A stretch of DNA of 13,815 nucleotides, taken from positions 1-13,815 of the forward strand of contig BAXV01000083.1 of assembly GCA_001310715.1 (NCBI GenBank), read 5' to 3'. The position numbers and the translations under genes were made by a program. Below, piece by piece: positions 1-10,771 of this stretch (positions are counted from its first letter, which is position 1; the number at the start of each line of letters is the position of its first letter). The notes beneath the pieces are model-generated. The model saw nothing but the letters and a program-made list of their open reading frames with translations, searched no databases and was not told the origin of the DNA. This DNA comes from Pseudovibrio sp. JCM 19062 (GTDB lineage Bacteria > Pseudomonadota > Alphaproteobacteria > Rhizobiales > Stappiaceae).

Positions 1-749
1 GTGCGAATTTCTGTGCGAGAGGTGGGGGACGGCTACAATCCGGGCTGAACCTCGGGCTTTCCAAGTCTGCATCCACTGAAGAATTTGAACTCGGCGGTTT
101 GTGCGGGCGTCCGGATACCTGCGCACAATCTGCCTCAGTTACATTTGGGAGCGTTTACGTGTGTATGAGGTCGGCCCAGCCCAAAAACGGTCAACCGAGC
201 GCCCTTGTGGAAACGCAGATTACGGAGAAGTTACTATGACGCACCGCAAATCACCTCAGAGCTGTGAGCTAGTTTGTTCAAAATAAAGTTAAACTTGCTT
301 GGCCAGCTGTGGGGTTCTAGAAATTTCCCTTTAGTAAATAATTGCAGTAGACTCTCCGTAAGAGAGTTAATTGTGCGTGACAGCCGATCTATGTAAATAT
401 TAATTTCATGTTTACAGATAAAATCAGCAACTTAGAGCGTAGCCTCCAAGATTGTGGTTGTATTCAAAATTCCTTACTGTTGAAGTAATTTAAGCTATGC
501 ATGATTTCGGCATAAAAGTGAACTTCGTTGCATTTTAATTTTTTGGTTTCTTGTGATGTTATTCTAAGGCTGAGCTTGGCCTACGCATTGACGAGAGGCG
601 TTGCTCATAATACACGGCTGAAAATTCGACAGGCTTTGTCCTCTTGCATCCACGGAATTACAAAGTATCTATGTGAGAGAGTGAGCCTAAAGGTGCACTA
701 GAATATTTTGAGCCCATATTACCGTTTTGCGCAGATTAACGGAACGAAA
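1..749. other. Region without a supported gene upstream of gshA
   Basis: No convincing coding region or RNA gene is visible here. The first 48 bases are open in frame 1 up to a TGA at 46-48 and could be the tail of a gene that starts outside the window, but the 15 residues match no family I recognise. An open frame at 101-286 has no recognisable domain and no good ribosome binding site. From about 250 to 705 the DNA becomes AT-rich, as expected for a promoter region of gshA, but I found no -35/-10 pair with acceptable spacing: TTGACG at 588-593 is followed too closely by the TAAT-like bases at 606-613. Confidence 0.6.
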
Positions 750-2352
750 ATGACAAGACTAAGTGAAACCACGCTGAAACTGCTGGAACAAGGCGCTGTT
801 CGTAAGGGCCTTGCGGAACTCCGCGTGGGGATCGAGAAAGAAGCTCTGCGCGTTGGCAGAGACGGCTTTATGTCATTGCGTGACCACCCGGAGGCTCTGG
901 GCAAAACGCTAACACATAAATTTATTACGACAGATTTTGCTGAGGCCCAGCTGGAATTTATCACACCTGCTTTGCACTCTGTGGCCGAAAGTCTGGATTT
1001 TTTGAAGGAACTTCAGGCGTTTACTGCCCGCAGGACAGATGCAGGCGAATACCTGTGGAACGCCTCAATGCCGCCAGAAATAGCCAGCGACGAGAGCATT
1101 CGTGTGGCTGAATACGGAACCTCCAACGCGGCGCAGATCAAAACACTCTATCGCAAGGGGCTGGCGCATCGCTATGGCAAGCGGATGCAGACAATCTCCG
1201 GTATTCACTACAATTTCTCGATCTCCGACGATCTTTGGCGGACCTTCCATGGGCAATCTGCCTCCGGCGGAAGCCTTCAGACTTCCGCAGTGCGGGCTAC
1301 CTCGGCCTGATCCGCAATTTGCAGCGTCATGGCTGGCTGGTTCTGTATCTGTTTGGCGCCTCTCCTGCCGTTGATAAGAGCTATCTGCCTGCGCCACATC
1401 CGACCCTATCAATGCTCGGCGAAGACACCTACTATGACGAATATGCTACTTCGCTTCGCATGAGTGATCTGGCTATACCAGTGTTGTTCAAAGCGAGCTG
1501 GATATTCACTACAACTCTCTGTGCGACTACATTGAGGGCCTGCGTGGCGCGCTGGCGACCTCTGTCCGTCAGTACGAGCAGATTGGGGTGGCTGAAAAAG
1601 GCGATTACAAGCAGATCAACACCCACCAGCTACAGCTGGAAAACGAGCTTTACGGTTCTGCTCGTCCAAAACGAAACACGGAAGAAGGCGAGCGCCCGAT
1701 TGCAGCGCTGTGTCGGCGCGGCGTTGAATATATCGAACTGCGCTCCCTCGATATTAACCCGCTGACACCAATCGGCATTTGTGAGCAGCAGGCCCACTTC
1801 CTCAATGCATTCCTGACCCATCTGACTCTGGCACCGTCACCCTGCATTTCTGCCGGAGAGCAGCAGGCGCTCAACGATCAGCAGCGCATGGTTGCATGGC
1901 AAGGCCGTGTGCCAAGTCTGGTGCTGCCAGCTTATGGTTCTGGCGGTATGGAGCTGCGTGAAGCTGGGCATCGGTTGCTCGATGACATGCGCATAACCGC
2001 AAAAGTCATGGACAACGTCTATGGTGGGACCGGTCATACGGATGCAATCAACGCGCAAGCTGCCAAGCTGGATAACCCGGATCTGACACCATCGGCTAAA
2101 ATTTTGCAGGGGGTCAAGGAAAAGGGTTCTTTCACTGGATTTATCGCAGAGCTGTCAAAAAACCAGTCGGATCACCTGAAGGCCATGCCTATCTCCGAGG
2201 AACGGTTGAAGTTTCAGGAAGCCATGGTCTCCCAGTCCCGCGCTGCTTATGAGCAAATTGAAGCACGCGCGGGCGAGCATAACTTTGAGCGTTTTCTGGA
2301 TTCTCAAAATACAACGGAAGTCCTGCCGCCAGAGTGTCTCGGTGATCAGTAA
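750..2352 (+). CDS. gshA: Glutamate-cysteine ligase, E. coli type (frame broken twice)
   Basis: This enzyme joins L-glutamate and L-cysteine using ATP to make gamma-glutamylcysteine, the first step of glutathione synthesis in the cytoplasm. The product lines up with E. coli GshA along its whole length: GIEKEALRV near residue 27, THKFITTDFAEA near 55, the YGTSN segment, MQTISGIHYNFS, SAGYLGLIRN, YLFGASPA, YATSLRMSDL, QLENELY and YIELRSLDINP. The ATG at 750 follows a purine-rich GGAACG and begins where the family begins; an upstream in-frame TTG at 708 is less likely. The frame changes near 1271-1286 and again at 1471-1472. At the second site LSDLGYT-type sequence is restored by one extra G in a GG run. 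Repaired, the protein is 534 residues, close to the 518 of E. coli. It is probably functional in the real genome. Confidence 0.9.
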
Positions 2353-2368
2353 GCCTACCCTTTGCTCT

Positions 2369-2380
2369 GGAAGGTAAGGC
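2369..2380 (+). promoter_or_regulatory. Ribosome binding site supporting a TTG start
   Basis: The purine-rich stretch GGAAGGTAAGG lies just upstream of the TTG at 2384. It is the reason for choosing that rare start codon for the acetyltransferase: the protein begins MQILPYTPDD, a normal first strand for this fold, and no ATG is available nearby in frame. Confidence 0.55.
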
Positions 2381-2383
2381 ACT

Positions 2384-2806
2384 TTGCAGATTTTGCCTTA
2401 CACACCAGACGATCATGACGTGCTCGCTGCGCTCTATCAGGATGTAGCGAGCCGCACTTTCGCCTATGACTATACGCGACATGTGGATGCAAGCCAGTTC
2501 AAGAGCCTTGTTGAAGGTGAAGACGTGTGGCTCTTGCGATATGACGGCCAGATCGTCGGTTTCATAGGCTACTATGCGCCAGACCACTTCCTCCATTCAC
2601 TCTACATCGACTACGCCCACCACAAACGCGGTTTCGGCCGAAAAGCGGTTCAATTCCTGCGAGATTTTTATGGACGCCCGCACGAGCTAAAGGTTGACCG
2701 CATCAACTTGGCAGCTTTGAAATTCTACATCGCACTCGGCTACAAAGACATCACCTCCCCAACTGACACCCTCCACCTCTGGCAACGTCTACGCTCACCA
2801 GAGTGA
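2384..2806 (+). CDS. GNAT-family N-acetyltransferase
   Basis: This 140-residue protein has the GNAT fold, which moves an acetyl group from acetyl-CoA to an amine; its substrate cannot be told from sequence. The central strand DGQIVGFIGYY (about 54-64) is followed by HSLYIDYAHHKRGFG (71-85), where RGFG at 82-85 is the pyrophosphate-binding loop of motif A, and then by the helix KAVQFLRDF. The segment INLAALKFYIALGYKD (107-122) is the usual C-terminal N-x-x-A-x-x-FY-x-x-x-G-Y motif. It starts 31 bases after the gshA stop in the same direction, so co-transcription is likely. Nothing ties its substrate to glutathione. The TTG start is inferred from the binding site upstream and the N-terminal sequence. 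The frame is intact, unlike its neighbour. Confidence 0.85.
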   Translation: MQILPYTPDDHDVLAALYQDVASRTFAYDYTRHVDASQFKSLVEGEDVWLLRYDGQIVGFIGYYAPDHFLHSLYIDYAHHKRGFGRKAVQFLRDFYGRPHELKVDRINLAALKFYIALGYKDITSPTDTLHLWQRLRSPE

Positions 2807-3212
2807 GCCTAGCTTAGGCGTTGCATTGCTGATAAAATGGGTGGGAGCACCCCTTCCCCAACGATAAATCGTAGCTTGACGGGGTGGTGGGTGAGCTTAG
2901 AGTATCGACTTGTTCATCAATGGTGAAAGCTCGTGTCTCGCCTAAAAAAACAGGGGTATTACAGCAACACAAAGTATGGTTCAGTTTACTTATTGAAATA
3001 GACCACCACACTCAAGTAGTGTTTCTGCGTCGCAATATATATACTTTAATTCAAGATACGACATACTTATACTGTATCTATAAATACTATTATACCTGCG
3101 TCATTTCTGCGCTCTTGTTACATTCATTCGTGGTTTACTCATGTAATCTGGAGTTTTGAAATCCCAAATAACAACTCTGGATCTTGCTTCCTAATTGAGT
3201 GAGTTTTGCTGC
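2807..3212. promoter_or_regulatory. AT-rich intergenic region before the synthase gene
   Basis: This spacer separates the gshA unit from the capsule-lipid genes and very probably carries the synthase promoter. A small palindrome, GCCTA-GCT-TAGGC (2807-2819), follows the acetyltransferase stop directly but has no T run, so it is at best a weak terminator. From about 3030 to 3095 the DNA is almost entirely A and T, with the 11-mer CGACATACTTA at 3059-3069 that recurs upstream of the dehydrogenase, and GATAC/GTATC arms around it. I could not place a sigma-70 promoter with normal spacing. An open frame at 2884-3159 has no protein-like character. Confidence 0.45.
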
Positions 3213-6200
3213 ATGTTGGAAATTGTAGGTCTATCAGTTCGTGTACCTGGCGCGTCATGTAAGGAAGAGTTGTGGCATTTACTGAGGTCGGAACAAAACA
3301 GCATCTCTGAAATTCCCGAGGACCGCTGGTCACACTTCAGATATCTTCATCCGCGCATTTCCGAGCCCGGCAAAACATATACCTTTAAAGCAGGTGTTTT
3401 GGATGACCTGTGGGACTTCGATCCGAGCGCCTTTGGGATTTCGCCTCGCGAGGCGGAGCAAATGGACCCTCAGCAGAGAATACTACTGCAACTCACCTGG
3501 GAGGCTATTGAGGATGCAGGCATCTCGCCAGACACCTTGGCAGGGGAGCATGTAGGCGTGTATGTCGGGGCGTCCGCACTCGATTATGCAAATGAGAGTC
3601 TGTTCGACCCTAATGTGGCAACCGGTCACTTTATGACCGGCAACACTCTTTCGATCATTTCCAATCGGCTTTCCTATATTTTTGACCTGAAAGGCCCGAG
3701 TTTCACTGTTGATACGGCTTGCTCGTCTTCGCTGGTCGCCCTGCATGAAGCTTATCGAGCACTTAGTTCTGGCCGAATTGATTGTGCCATCGTCGCTGGC
3801 GTTAATGTGCTGGCCAGCCCGTTTCCCTTCGTTGGGTTTGCCCAGGCGACCATGTTGTCACCAGATGGTCAGTGCAAGGCGTTCGACGCAGGCGGGAATG
3901 GGTACGTGCGTTCTGAAGGTGGGGTTGCGCTGGTCATCAAGAGGAAAGATGCGCCGCGTTGGAAAGGCCAGCGGTCACAGGCTGACATCGTTGCTGTTGA
4001 CGTGAATTCTGATGGCCGGACCATAGGGATGTCTCTTCCGTCCGACGTGGAGCAGGCTAACCTGCTTGATCGTATTTACAAAAACCACGGCATTGACCCC
4101 AACCAACTTACCTTCATTGAAGCGCATGGTACGGGAACACGCGTCGGAGACCCTGCAGAAGCAAGCTCAATTGGTCGGGCCCTTGCACAGAAAAGAAGGG
4201 CACCTCTTCCTATCGGATCAGTCAAGACGAATGTAGGCCACCTTGAACCTGCATCCGGCTTAGTGGGATTGGTCAAGTCTGTTCTGGCCCTTCAGAACGA
4301 TTATTTCCCGGCAAGCTTGCATTTCAACGAACCAAATCCTGACATCGACTTTGACGGGCTCAACATTCAGATTGCCGGAAAGGGCGTGGAACTGCCGCCG
4401 AGCGAAAACCCGCGATATGCCGGAGTTAACTCTTTTGGCTTTGGGGGCACAAATGCCCACGTCATTATCTGTGATCCGGAAGTGCTGCCGGATAATGTAG
4501 CGCAGCTTGCTCCGCGCAAGGGTATGAACTCATTGCTCCTCTCGGCGCCCACAAAGGAAGCTCTTGTGGAGTTAGCCAGCTCTTATGCGCGTAATGAGGT
4601 CTTGACTGCGCAGAACATTCCAGCTGTGTGTGCAGCAACTTACCATCGCAAACGCCTCTTCCAGGAAAAGGCAATTTTTGTAGGCGCTGATGTAGAAACA
4701 CTTAAAACTGCCTTGTCTGATTTCTCTGCAGGTGAGAAGAATGCAAATGTCATTTACTCCAGTAAGGCAATAAGCACAGGAAAATGTGCCTTTGCATTCT
4801 CCGGTAACGGCTCGCAATGGGCGGGGATGGGCTGTGAAGCCTATGCCGCTAACGCTTATTTTAGAAAAACCTTTGACCAGATCGACGCTCATTTCGCTGG
4901 ATTGTCCGGCTGGTCGCTGAAAACCAAGCTGTTCAGCGAAACACTTGAAGCTGACTTGCAGAAAACCAGCATTGCACAACCCCTGCTATTTGCTGTTCAG
5001 GTTGCGCTTTGCCATGCTCTCGAAGAATATGCTTTGAAACCGGACATGGTTCTTGGTCACAGTGTTGGTGAAGTTGCAGCTGCCCACATCGCAGGTGCAT
5101 TGATGCTGGAAGATGCAGTTGCACTGGTCTATCACCGATCCGCTGAGCAGGAAGTGGTTGCCGGCCATGGAGCCATGGCCGCATTGGTTCTGCCTGCTGA
5201 TGAAGTACGACAGCTGATCGCAAAAGGTGGCTTTGCGTCCATTGAGATTGCAGCGGAGAATAGTCCAAAATCCGTTAGCGTGTCTGGTACCAGAGAAGAT
5301 TTGGAAGGCTTTGCAAAGTTTGCCCGTGCCAATCATGTTGCCTTCAGAAAAGTCGCGCTCAATTACCCATTCCATAGTAAGCTTATCGAGCCAGTCGAAC
5401 ACCCATTCCAGAATGCCGTTGGTACGGTAACAACTAGCCCCGCTCAACTGCCCTTTATTTCTACCGTTTCGGGCAGGATATGGATGGGGAAAAACTTGAC
5501 GCTGATTACTGGTGGCAAAACCTTCGCAAGCCTGTGTTGTTTTCAAAGGCAGTTACGACAGCAGTTGATCAGGGTGCTGAAGTTATTATAGAGATTGGGC
5601 CAAAGCCAATCCTGCAAAGCTATTTGCGACAGGTGGTAGCTGATCAAGACGTTAAAGGAGCCGTCCTATCCAGCCTGACCACTGAGCAGTTTGAAGACGC
5701 TGATCCTGTTGTGCATCTTGTTGCTCGCGCATTTATTGCCGGCGCTAGCGTTGATACCAATAAGCTCTTTGGCAAAAACCCTGAGGAACCAGTTATTCTG
5801 CCCCCGCTACCTTGGCAGAATAAGAGCTTCCGCTTCGAAAACAGTTCCGAAGCTAATATGGGTATCTTCCGCGGTGGCAATCATCCGCTTTTGGGCTGGC
5901 GGCCCAACGAAAACTACAATCTATGGACCACCCATCTGGATCGTTCTACAGTCCCGTTCCTTGAAGATCATGTCATCAATGGACAAATGATTTTCCCTGG
6001 CACAGGGTATGTGGAGATGGCACTGGCTGCCGGCTCTGCGCTTTATGGAAGCAATGCTGTAGAACTGCGGTCGATGGATATTTTGCAGGCGTTGGTGTTA
6101 AGCGACGAATACCTGGCCGAGGTAAAAACTGAGATTTCAGAGGAAACCGGGACTGTCAAAATTTCCAGCCGCATGCGTTTGAGCGGTGATGACTGGACTT

Positions 6201-9200
6201 TGCACGCTGTCGGACGAGTTGCAAAGTTGGAAACAAAAGCGCCTAATATACAACTGGATTTTGAAGCTGCACGCCTCATCAGCAGCGGCGAAGACATCTA
6301 CAAGACAGCGCTGACCTACGGTCTTGAGTTTGGACCGCGTTTTCAGCGCACGCAGAACGTTTCTCAGGTTGATCAGGCTACCTTCATTGTGTGTCTGTCG
6401 GCGCTTGATGAAGAAGATAAGGTTTCGTCTTTCGGCCTTCATCCTGCCGAGCTGGACGGTTGCTTCCACGGCTTACTTTCGTTGTTTAGAGAGAATACAA
6501 CGCAAAATAGTCGCCCCAAAGCATATGTGCCGATTTTCTTTGATAAGGTTCGTCAGTATCAGTCAGGGGCATCTCCGGCTTATGTTCGAATTCAAGTCAA
6601 ACGGGCCTCAGAGCTTTCCATTCTGGCAGACTTCCAGATCTTCGATGATGATGACAACGTTATTGCGACTATTGTCGGTGGCCGCTTCAGAGCGACCGAG
6701 CTTGGCCGGAAGGATAATCTGTCGGATCTGATCTATCGGGTCGAAACATCCCTGCAACGCAATCCGGCAGCCACCGGCGACGCTTTGGGTCACAATTTCC
6801 CGCCGATGGAAGACTATGTTGCTGAAAAGTTCCGGACCTTCGAAGACGAAGCAGAACGTGAAGCCTACTTGCTGTTGGCTGCAGCCGCGCAAAGAACCGC
6901 GTTTGATATCATTTCAAAGTTCACCGATAGCGAGCAAACCGTTTCTCTACAAGATTTACCACGGCAGCACCGACGGTATTTCGTCAACCTTTTGACAATC
7001 CTTCAAGAGGCAGGAGCTGCAACCGAATGTGGTAGCAATCGCTTTGATTTGAATAGCGACTTTGAGCTTCCTGAGTTTGATCTGCTGGTTGCGAGCGTGC
7101 TTGAAGAAAGCCCACAAGACATTGCCGCTGCGACCATTCTAGCGACAACCCGCAAATTCCTTCTGGATGGTCTCGAGCAGGACAATTTCGACAATCAGGA
7201 TCTCGAGCATTCCAGCGCGATGTTGGAGCAGTACTGGTATTCCTCGCCAGAGGCGCTAACGCGCTGTCGGAGTGTGTCGCATTGGTTGAAAACTGCACTG
7301 AGCGAATGGGACAGAGAAAAACCACTACACGTCTTGGACTTAAGTGGTTCCGGCTTGAGCCTGGCAAAAGACATTCAGCAGATTCTCCCTGATTACGTCC
7401 CACAAATCTCCATTGCGGACAGCAATCACAAAAGCGCGCGCGGTTATCTGCAAGTACTCTGGACGAACCCATAATCACTGTTTACGACACAAGCAATTTG
7501 GATGCTAACTCCACTTGGGACCAGGTGTTCGAGCAAGGTCCATTTGATGTGATTGTTTCATCTGGTCTGCTTCATGCTGCCTGTCAGAGTGAACCGGATT
7601 TTTTTGCGAAGCTGGCGGAAGCTATGACAAAAGGTGGACAGTTCGTTGCGATTGAACCACCACTAGATGTTTTCCATGACGTTGCCTTTGGCCTTTCAAC
7701 TGGCTGGTTTGATGAAACGATTGCAGAGGAATACCCAGTTGGCCCGCTCAGAACGAGTGGTGACTGGTTGGAGCAGTTTAATGGCACGTCCTTTGACGCG
7801 CCGATTGCAATTGAAGCATATCAAGACGGCGCTTCGGTTGTTCTTTTAAGTGCAACGGCAAAACCAAACAATGCGGAGCTTCATACAGGCAAGGCATTAG
7901 ATCTGCCTGAGAGCAAGGCAGTGGTCATTATTGCCGGTAATGCCAGTTTGGAACAAGAGATCGCGAATGCCATTAAAGATGACGCGCGTTTGTCAACTTG
8001 CAATATAAAGATTTTGAATGCGGATAGTGACCAGTTCGACCTGAACGAGGCCAGTGGCTGGAAGTCCGCTCTTGCAGGCTCTACTGTGCTTGACGCAGAG
8101 CTGAAAGCGATCATTCATTTGTATGGTTTGGCGGAGGCTGGTGACACCCCTGTCGATCAGGTGATGAAGCGCTGTGTCACCTGTGTCGGCCTTGTTAAAG
8201 CTTATCCGGGGTTCAGCGGCCAGCTTGCTCTGGTGACACCGGGTGGTAGCGGCCATAATTCTGAGCATGTGTCGCCTGCACAAAGTGCTGCCTGGATGTT
8301 TGCGCGCGTGCTTTGCAACGAAGCACCGGAACTGACGCCACTCGCGCTCGATGTTTGCACAAACAGAGACATGGAGAGCATTGCCTCCGATATTGTGGAA
8401 GCAGTCTTCTATCAAAACGCAGAGAACGAACTCCATCTGCCGCAAAAAAGCCGGGTCGTTTCTCGCGTAAAGTCAGGCTTTGGTCAGTCTTCGTGGGAAC
8501 CTGCTGAGAATGTTGAGCTTAATTTCTCAGAATCTGGCTCATTAAACAACCTGAGCTGGCGTGGGCAGCAGCGTATTCATCCGTCCACTGACCATGTTGA
8601 GATCAAAGTTGCGGCCACTGGCCTGAACTTCCGCGATGTGATGTGGACATTGGGTATGCTTCCAGAAGAGGCGCTTGAGGACGGGTATGGCGGACCTAAT
8701 CTGGGTCTGGAAATATCTGGAACCGTGACACGTATTGGTGAAAATGTCTCCAATCTTGCTATTGGTGACAAAGTGGTGGCGTTTACCTCTGGCGGGTACT
8801 CTTCTTATGTGACCTCTCCAGAGTTTGCGGTTGCCAAGCTGGACCCGGGTCAAGACCTTGTTGCCGCAGCGACGTACCCAGTGGCATTCCTGACTGCCTA
8901 TTACTCATTGATCCATCTTGGAGAACTCAAAGAAGATCAATGGGTTCTGATCCATGGCGGCGCTGGCGGTGTTGGTCTTGCTGCCCTGCAAATTGCGAAA
9001 CATGTGGGTGCGAAGATCATTGCGACTGCCGGCTCTGAAGAGAAAAGAGAGATTCTTCGTTTGCTTGGTGCCGATCATATCCTGGATTCCAGAAGTCTGG
9101 AGTTCCCGGAGAGAGTAATGGACCTCACCGATGGTAAGGGCGTTCATGCTGTGCTGAACTCGCTTGCTGGCGAAGCAATGGAATCCAGCATCAACATCGT

Positions 9201-10771
9201 GCGCCCCTTCGGTCGCTTCCTCGAGCTTGGAAAACGTGATTTTTACGCGAACACGAAGATTGGTTTGCGTCCATTCCGTCGCAACGTTTCTTACTTCGGT
9301 ATCGACCTGGATCAGATCCTTCTGCACGACAGTGGCTGGCTCGTAAGCTCATTGAAGATGTGTTCGAGTTGATCAAAGACGGAACCTTCACGCCATTGCC
9401 TTATCGGGTGTTCGATGGGCGTAATGTACAAGATGCCTTCAGACTGATGCAGCGATCAGGACATATCGGAAAAATCCTGATCACACCGCCACTGCCTGAG
9501 GAGGTCAAGGTCCCACAGGAGCGCACCAGCCTTAAGTTCGCTCGGGATGGACATCATGTTGTTATTGGCGGGCTTGGTGGCTTTGGTCTGGAAGTGTGCC
9601 GTTGGCTTGCTGATCATGGTGCACGCCGGATCACTCTGACGAGCCGATCTGCTGTGGTGAGCGATCAACACAAGGCCTTGTTCGAAGCGCTGGCTGACAA
9701 AGACGTGACTGTTTCTGTCCGCTCCTGCGATGTTACAGACAGAGCCGCTGTTCACTCGCTACTGACAGAACTTCGCCAATCTGCGCCAATCAAGAGCATC
9801 GTACATGCGGCGATGGTACTGGATGATGGAATTATTCAGCAGCTTGATGCGAAGCGCTTCCGGAAGGTTCTGGAACCAAAGATTCAGGGCGCCAGCTGCT
9901 TGATGAGTTGACGCAGCAAGACGAACTTGACCAATTTATCCTGTTTTCCTCAGCGACAACACTGATAGGCAACCCAGGTCAGTCTTCTTACGTTGCTGCA
10001 AATGGGTACCTTGAAGGCCTAGCAAGGGCACGCCGCAAAGCTGGCAAGCCAGCCATGGCTGTAGGTTGGGGCGCGATTGGCGATGTGGGCTTCCTTGCCC
10101 GGAACGGAGATGTATCTGACAAACTCTCCAGGCATCTCGGTGAGGCAACCATTAAAGCGCGTGAGGGACTGGACATTCTCAAGCTTGCCATGGAGCAAGA
10201 TGATGGTTCTACGTCTAGCGCTGTTGTCCATATTGGTCGGTTCGGCTGGACCGCTGCCCATCAATCTTTGCCACTGTTGAGCAAACCGCTGTTCAGTGAA
10301 ATTGTAGGGCGTAATGATGCTGATGGTGATAGTGAGGGGGCGACGGATATCCATTCACTCATCGAAGGCAAGTCAGATGCGGAAGCTAAAGACGTTGTTG
10401 CCCATATCCTTGCTGCTGAGATTGGTAAAATCCTGCGTCTTCCTGCGGAAGATATTTCCTATCAGCGTCCGCTGGCTGAGTTCGGAATGGACTCATTGAT
10501 GGGGCTGGAACTGAGAATGGGAATTCAGAAGCGCTTCAATCTGGAGATTCCGCTGGTTTCAATATCAAGCGGGACATGCTTGGATGATTTTGCTGGACAG
10601 ATCCTTTTAAAACTTCGTAAACGCGAAGGTGGAGAAGCATTAGGCGAAGACGGAGCACATGGTGTTCTGGCAAGCCAACACCTTTCGGACGATCTGGATG
10701 ATTCTCAGAAGTCGACGGTCCATGCGATCCTGGATACCCATCAAGACAAAGCGGCAAGAATTCTGAATTAA
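3213..10771 (+). CDS. rkpA: Single-chain type I polyketide/fatty acid synthase, RkpA-like (KS-AT-DH-MT-ER-KR-ACP; frame broken four times)
   Basis: Repaired, this is one protein of 2520 residues that builds a reduced acyl chain from malonyl units and keeps it on its own ACP. Domains in order: KS (1-425; Cys170 in DTACSSS, His305 in EAHGTGT, His343 in NVGHLEP); AT (about 520-800; Ser617 in GHSVGE, YPFH ending at His721, a malonyl-like pattern); DH (890-1180; HxxxGxxxxP from His920, Asp1082 in DGCFH); MT (1230-1540; degenerate SAM loop DLSGSG near 1376, later GGQFVAIEPP); ER (1770-2090; HGGAGGVG at 1915); KR (2110-2330; GGLGGFG at 2120, LDD at 2204-2206, Tyr2261); ACP (2370-2450; Ser2429 in GMDSL). 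There is no thioesterase. Frame changes fall at 5471-5473, 7442-7443, 9334-9335 and 9892-9893, each needing one added base. The ATG at 3213 precedes EIVGLSVRVPGA, where KS domains start; an in-frame TTG lies at 3195. The order matches fungal highly reducing synthases and Sinorhizobium RkpA. Symbol assigned from architecture and neighbours. Confidence 0.85.

Noticed and set aside
1..48. Possible C-terminal end of an upstream gene ending at TGA 46-48
   Set aside because: Fifteen residues match no family I know; too short to call.
101..286. Open frame of 61 codons upstream of gshA
   Set aside because: No recognisable motif, no clear ribosome binding site and a composition unlike the neighbouring proteins.
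588..613. TTGACG followed by CATAAT/TAATAC as a sigma-70 promoter
   Set aside because: Spacing of 12-14 bases is too short for a functional pair.
750..2352. gshA as a pseudogene
   Set aside because: All motifs are conserved on both sides of two one-base losses, and the same error type occurs in three other genes of the window.
2807..2819. GCCTA-GCT-TAGGC as terminator of the gshA-acetyltransferase unit
   Set aside because: The stem is only five pairs and no T run follows on either side.
2884..3159. Open frame of 91 codons in the spacer before the synthase
   Set aside because: Its second half encodes repeated Tyr/Ile/Cys from very AT-rich DNA and shows no family signature; it lies in the probable promoter region.
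4986..5546. Long antisense open frame (186 codons) under the AT domain, and similar ones such as 10536-10973
   Set aside because: Mirror images of a well-supported coding strand; no domain and no start signals.
5471..9893. Programmed frameshifting or a real split of the synthase into five proteins
   Set aside because: Breaks fall within or beside conserved domain sequence, slippery-site structures are not evident, and unrelated neighbouring genes show the same one-base losses.
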